The notes under the pieces are model-generated. The model did not search any database. It was given only the letters and a program-made list of their open reading frames with translations, and had not been told where the DNA came from. A stretch of 64,000 nucleotides of DNA from Mesorhizobium sp. B4-1-3 (GTDB taxonomy: Bacteria; Pseudomonadota; Alphaproteobacteria; Rhizobiales; Rhizobiaceae), in assembly GCF_006439355.1 (NCBI RefSeq), contig NZ_VFTG01000003.1, forward strand, positions 345,690 to 409,689. The letters are read 5' to 3'. The translations under genes were made by a program, and so were the position numbers. Positions 63,035 to 64,000 of this stretch are shown in pieces. How positions within the stretch are numbered: the first letter of the stretch is position 1; every line of letters starts with the position of its first letter.

Positions 63035-64000
63035 ATGAAGGAGAAAATCTCGCTCGCCATGGCCAGGCGCATCGCGCTCGGCGCGCAAGGATTCAACGAC
63101 CGTCGCCCGGCAGGAGTTCCGGATCGCCGCCACCTTTCGCGCGTGCTTTCGCGAACCGGCCTGCTGCAGATCGATTCCGTGAGCGCCGTGGTACGCGCGC
63201 ACTACATGCCGCTCTATTCGCGCCTCGGCCCCTACCCGCTGTCGCTGCTTGATAACGCCGCCGTCACCCGCAAGCGCGCGATCTTTGAATATTGGGCGCA
63301 TGAGGCATCGTTCCTGCCCGTGGAGACCTACCCGCTGATGCGCTGGCGCATGCAGCGCGCCGAGCAAGGCGAGGAGATGTATCTCGGCCTGGCGAAATGG
63401 GGCCGCGAACGCAAGGAAATGATCGACGAGATATATAGAGAGGTCGCCGATCGCGGGCCGATCGCGGCCTCCGACATCGAGGGCCACAAGGGCAATGGCG
63501 GCTGGTGGGGCTGGAGTGAGGCCAAGCACGCTTTCGAATGGCTGTTCTGGGCCGGGCGCATCACCACCGCCTACCGGCGCGGCTTCGAACGCTATTACGA
63601 TCTGCCCGAGCGCGTTTTGCCGCAGGCCGTGCTCGACCTGCCCGCACCCTCAGTCGAGGACGCGCATCGGGAATTACTGCGCATCTCGGCACGCGCCCAC
63701 GGCATCGCCACCTATGGCGACCTGCGCGACTATTTCCGCCTCGCGCCGGGGGACACGAAGGACCGCATCGAGGAACTGGTCGAAACTGGCGAATTGCTGC
63801 CGGTGAAGGTCGAAGGCTGGGACAAAACAGCCTATCTCCACAAGGATGCCCGTTTTCCCCGCCGGATCGAAGCCCGCGCCTTGCTTGCGCCTTTCGATCC
63901 GGTCGTCTTCGAACGCACCCGTACGGAAAAGCTTTTCAATTTCCGCTACCGGATCGAGATCTACACGCCGGCGCAAAATCGCCAAAACGGCTATTATGTG
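63035..64000 (+). CDS. YcaQ/AlkX-type winged-helix DNA glycosylase, 3' end outside window
   Basis: 322 residues are visible and the frame is still open at the window edge. MKEKISLAMARRIALGAQGF is the HTH_42 family start, and LLQIDSVSAVVRAHYM contains Q-I-D, the QxD catalytic motif of the YcaQ (AlkX) branch rather than QxQ of AlkZ. EYWAHEASFLPVETYPLMRW and LLAPFDPVVFERTRTEKLFNF are further family blocks. YcaQ excises bulky and cross-linked N7-alkylated bases. Start at ATG 63035; ATG 63059 is an alternative. About 60-90 residues should be missing. Confidence 0.88.
   Translation, partial: MKEKISLAMARRIALGAQGFNDRRPAGVPDRRHLSRVLSRTGLLQIDSVSAVVRAHYMPLYSRLGPYPLSLLDNAAVTRKRAIFEYWAHEASFLPVETYPLMRWRMQRAEQGEEMYLGLAKWGRERKEMIDEIYREVADRGPIAASDIEGHKGNGGWWGWSEAKHAFEWLFWAGRITTAYRRGFERYYDLPERVLPQAVLDLPAPSVEDAHRELLRISARAHGIATYGDLRDYFRLAPGDTKDRIEELVETGELLPVKVEGWDKTAYLHKDARFPRRIEARALLAPFDPVVFERTRTEKLFNFRYRIEIYTPAQNRQNGYYV

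Overview
The window is a GC-rich chromosomal segment of an alphaproteobacterium of the order Rhizobiales. Gene order and protein style point to Mesorhizobium or a close relative. Signs of this are the split nuo operon ending in birA, rnj, mce, a DUF1467 gene, proS and lolCD; the short class II ProS; the cobC/cobD/cobO/cobP group; serine-cycle genes; and several intergenic palindromic repeats of rhizobial type. It reads as core plus catabolic chromosome. I see no prophage, transposon, CRISPR array or rRNA.

Left part (1-20.3 kb), catabolism of N-methyl and N-containing compounds. The window opens inside soxA, followed by soxG of heterotetrameric sarcosine oxidase. Then come a DHA2-type MFS exporter, a nitroreductase, an XRE-cupin regulator, and an overlapping operon in which an aminotransferase sits between two FAD/GcvT fusion flavoproteins of the dimethylglycine/sarcosine dehydrogenase type. 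A minus-strand operon at 18.8-12.2 kb encodes an NMT1-type ABC importer, a cytosine-deaminase-like amidohydrolase, a GlcD-type flavin oxidase and two tandem flavodoxin-fold oxidoreductases. Divergent from it are a RidA-family protein and a creatininase-family amidohydrolase. The substrate of this block cannot be read from sequence.

Middle part (20.3-37.7 kb). A cobalamin late-pathway group (cobC, cobD, cobO, cobP) lies beside a small tyrosine-phosphatase-like gene. Next are ChaC, an orphan Rieske oxygenase alpha subunit, an MFS transporter, a DUF1624 membrane protein with a cysteine-rich tail, an ICMT-like membrane methyltransferase, a MerR regulator and MgtE. A LuxR-type regulator without a phosphoacceptor Asp precedes sgaA-mcl-mtkA-mtkB, the glyoxylate and malyl-CoA part of the serine cycle, closed by an intrinsic terminator. 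tRNA-Leu(GAG) and lipB follow. Oxidation of methyl groups on the left and the serine-cycle segment on the right fit a C1/C2 theme.

Right part (37.7-64 kb) is mostly housekeeping on the minus strand. It holds an SRPBCC-M50 fusion membrane protease, lolD, lolC, proS, DUF1467, mce, rnj, birA and the complete nuoA-N set. nuoE carries a helix-hairpin-helix tail, and a near-copy of that module occurs in an extra gene between nuoG and nuoF. The right edge cuts a YcaQ/AlkX-type DNA glycosylase gene.

The most striking item lies at 39.2-39.36 kb. A 28-codon single-membrane-segment ORF has a good ribosome site and sits directly behind a promoter-like region carrying three GTTC words at exact 7-nt spacing, the alphaproteobacterial LexA box pattern. 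It looks like an SOS-controlled small membrane protein, comparable in size and regulation to the Caulobacter division inhibitor SidA. A second unannotated candidate is a plus-strand small RNA with promoter and terminator at about 43.17-43.32 kb.
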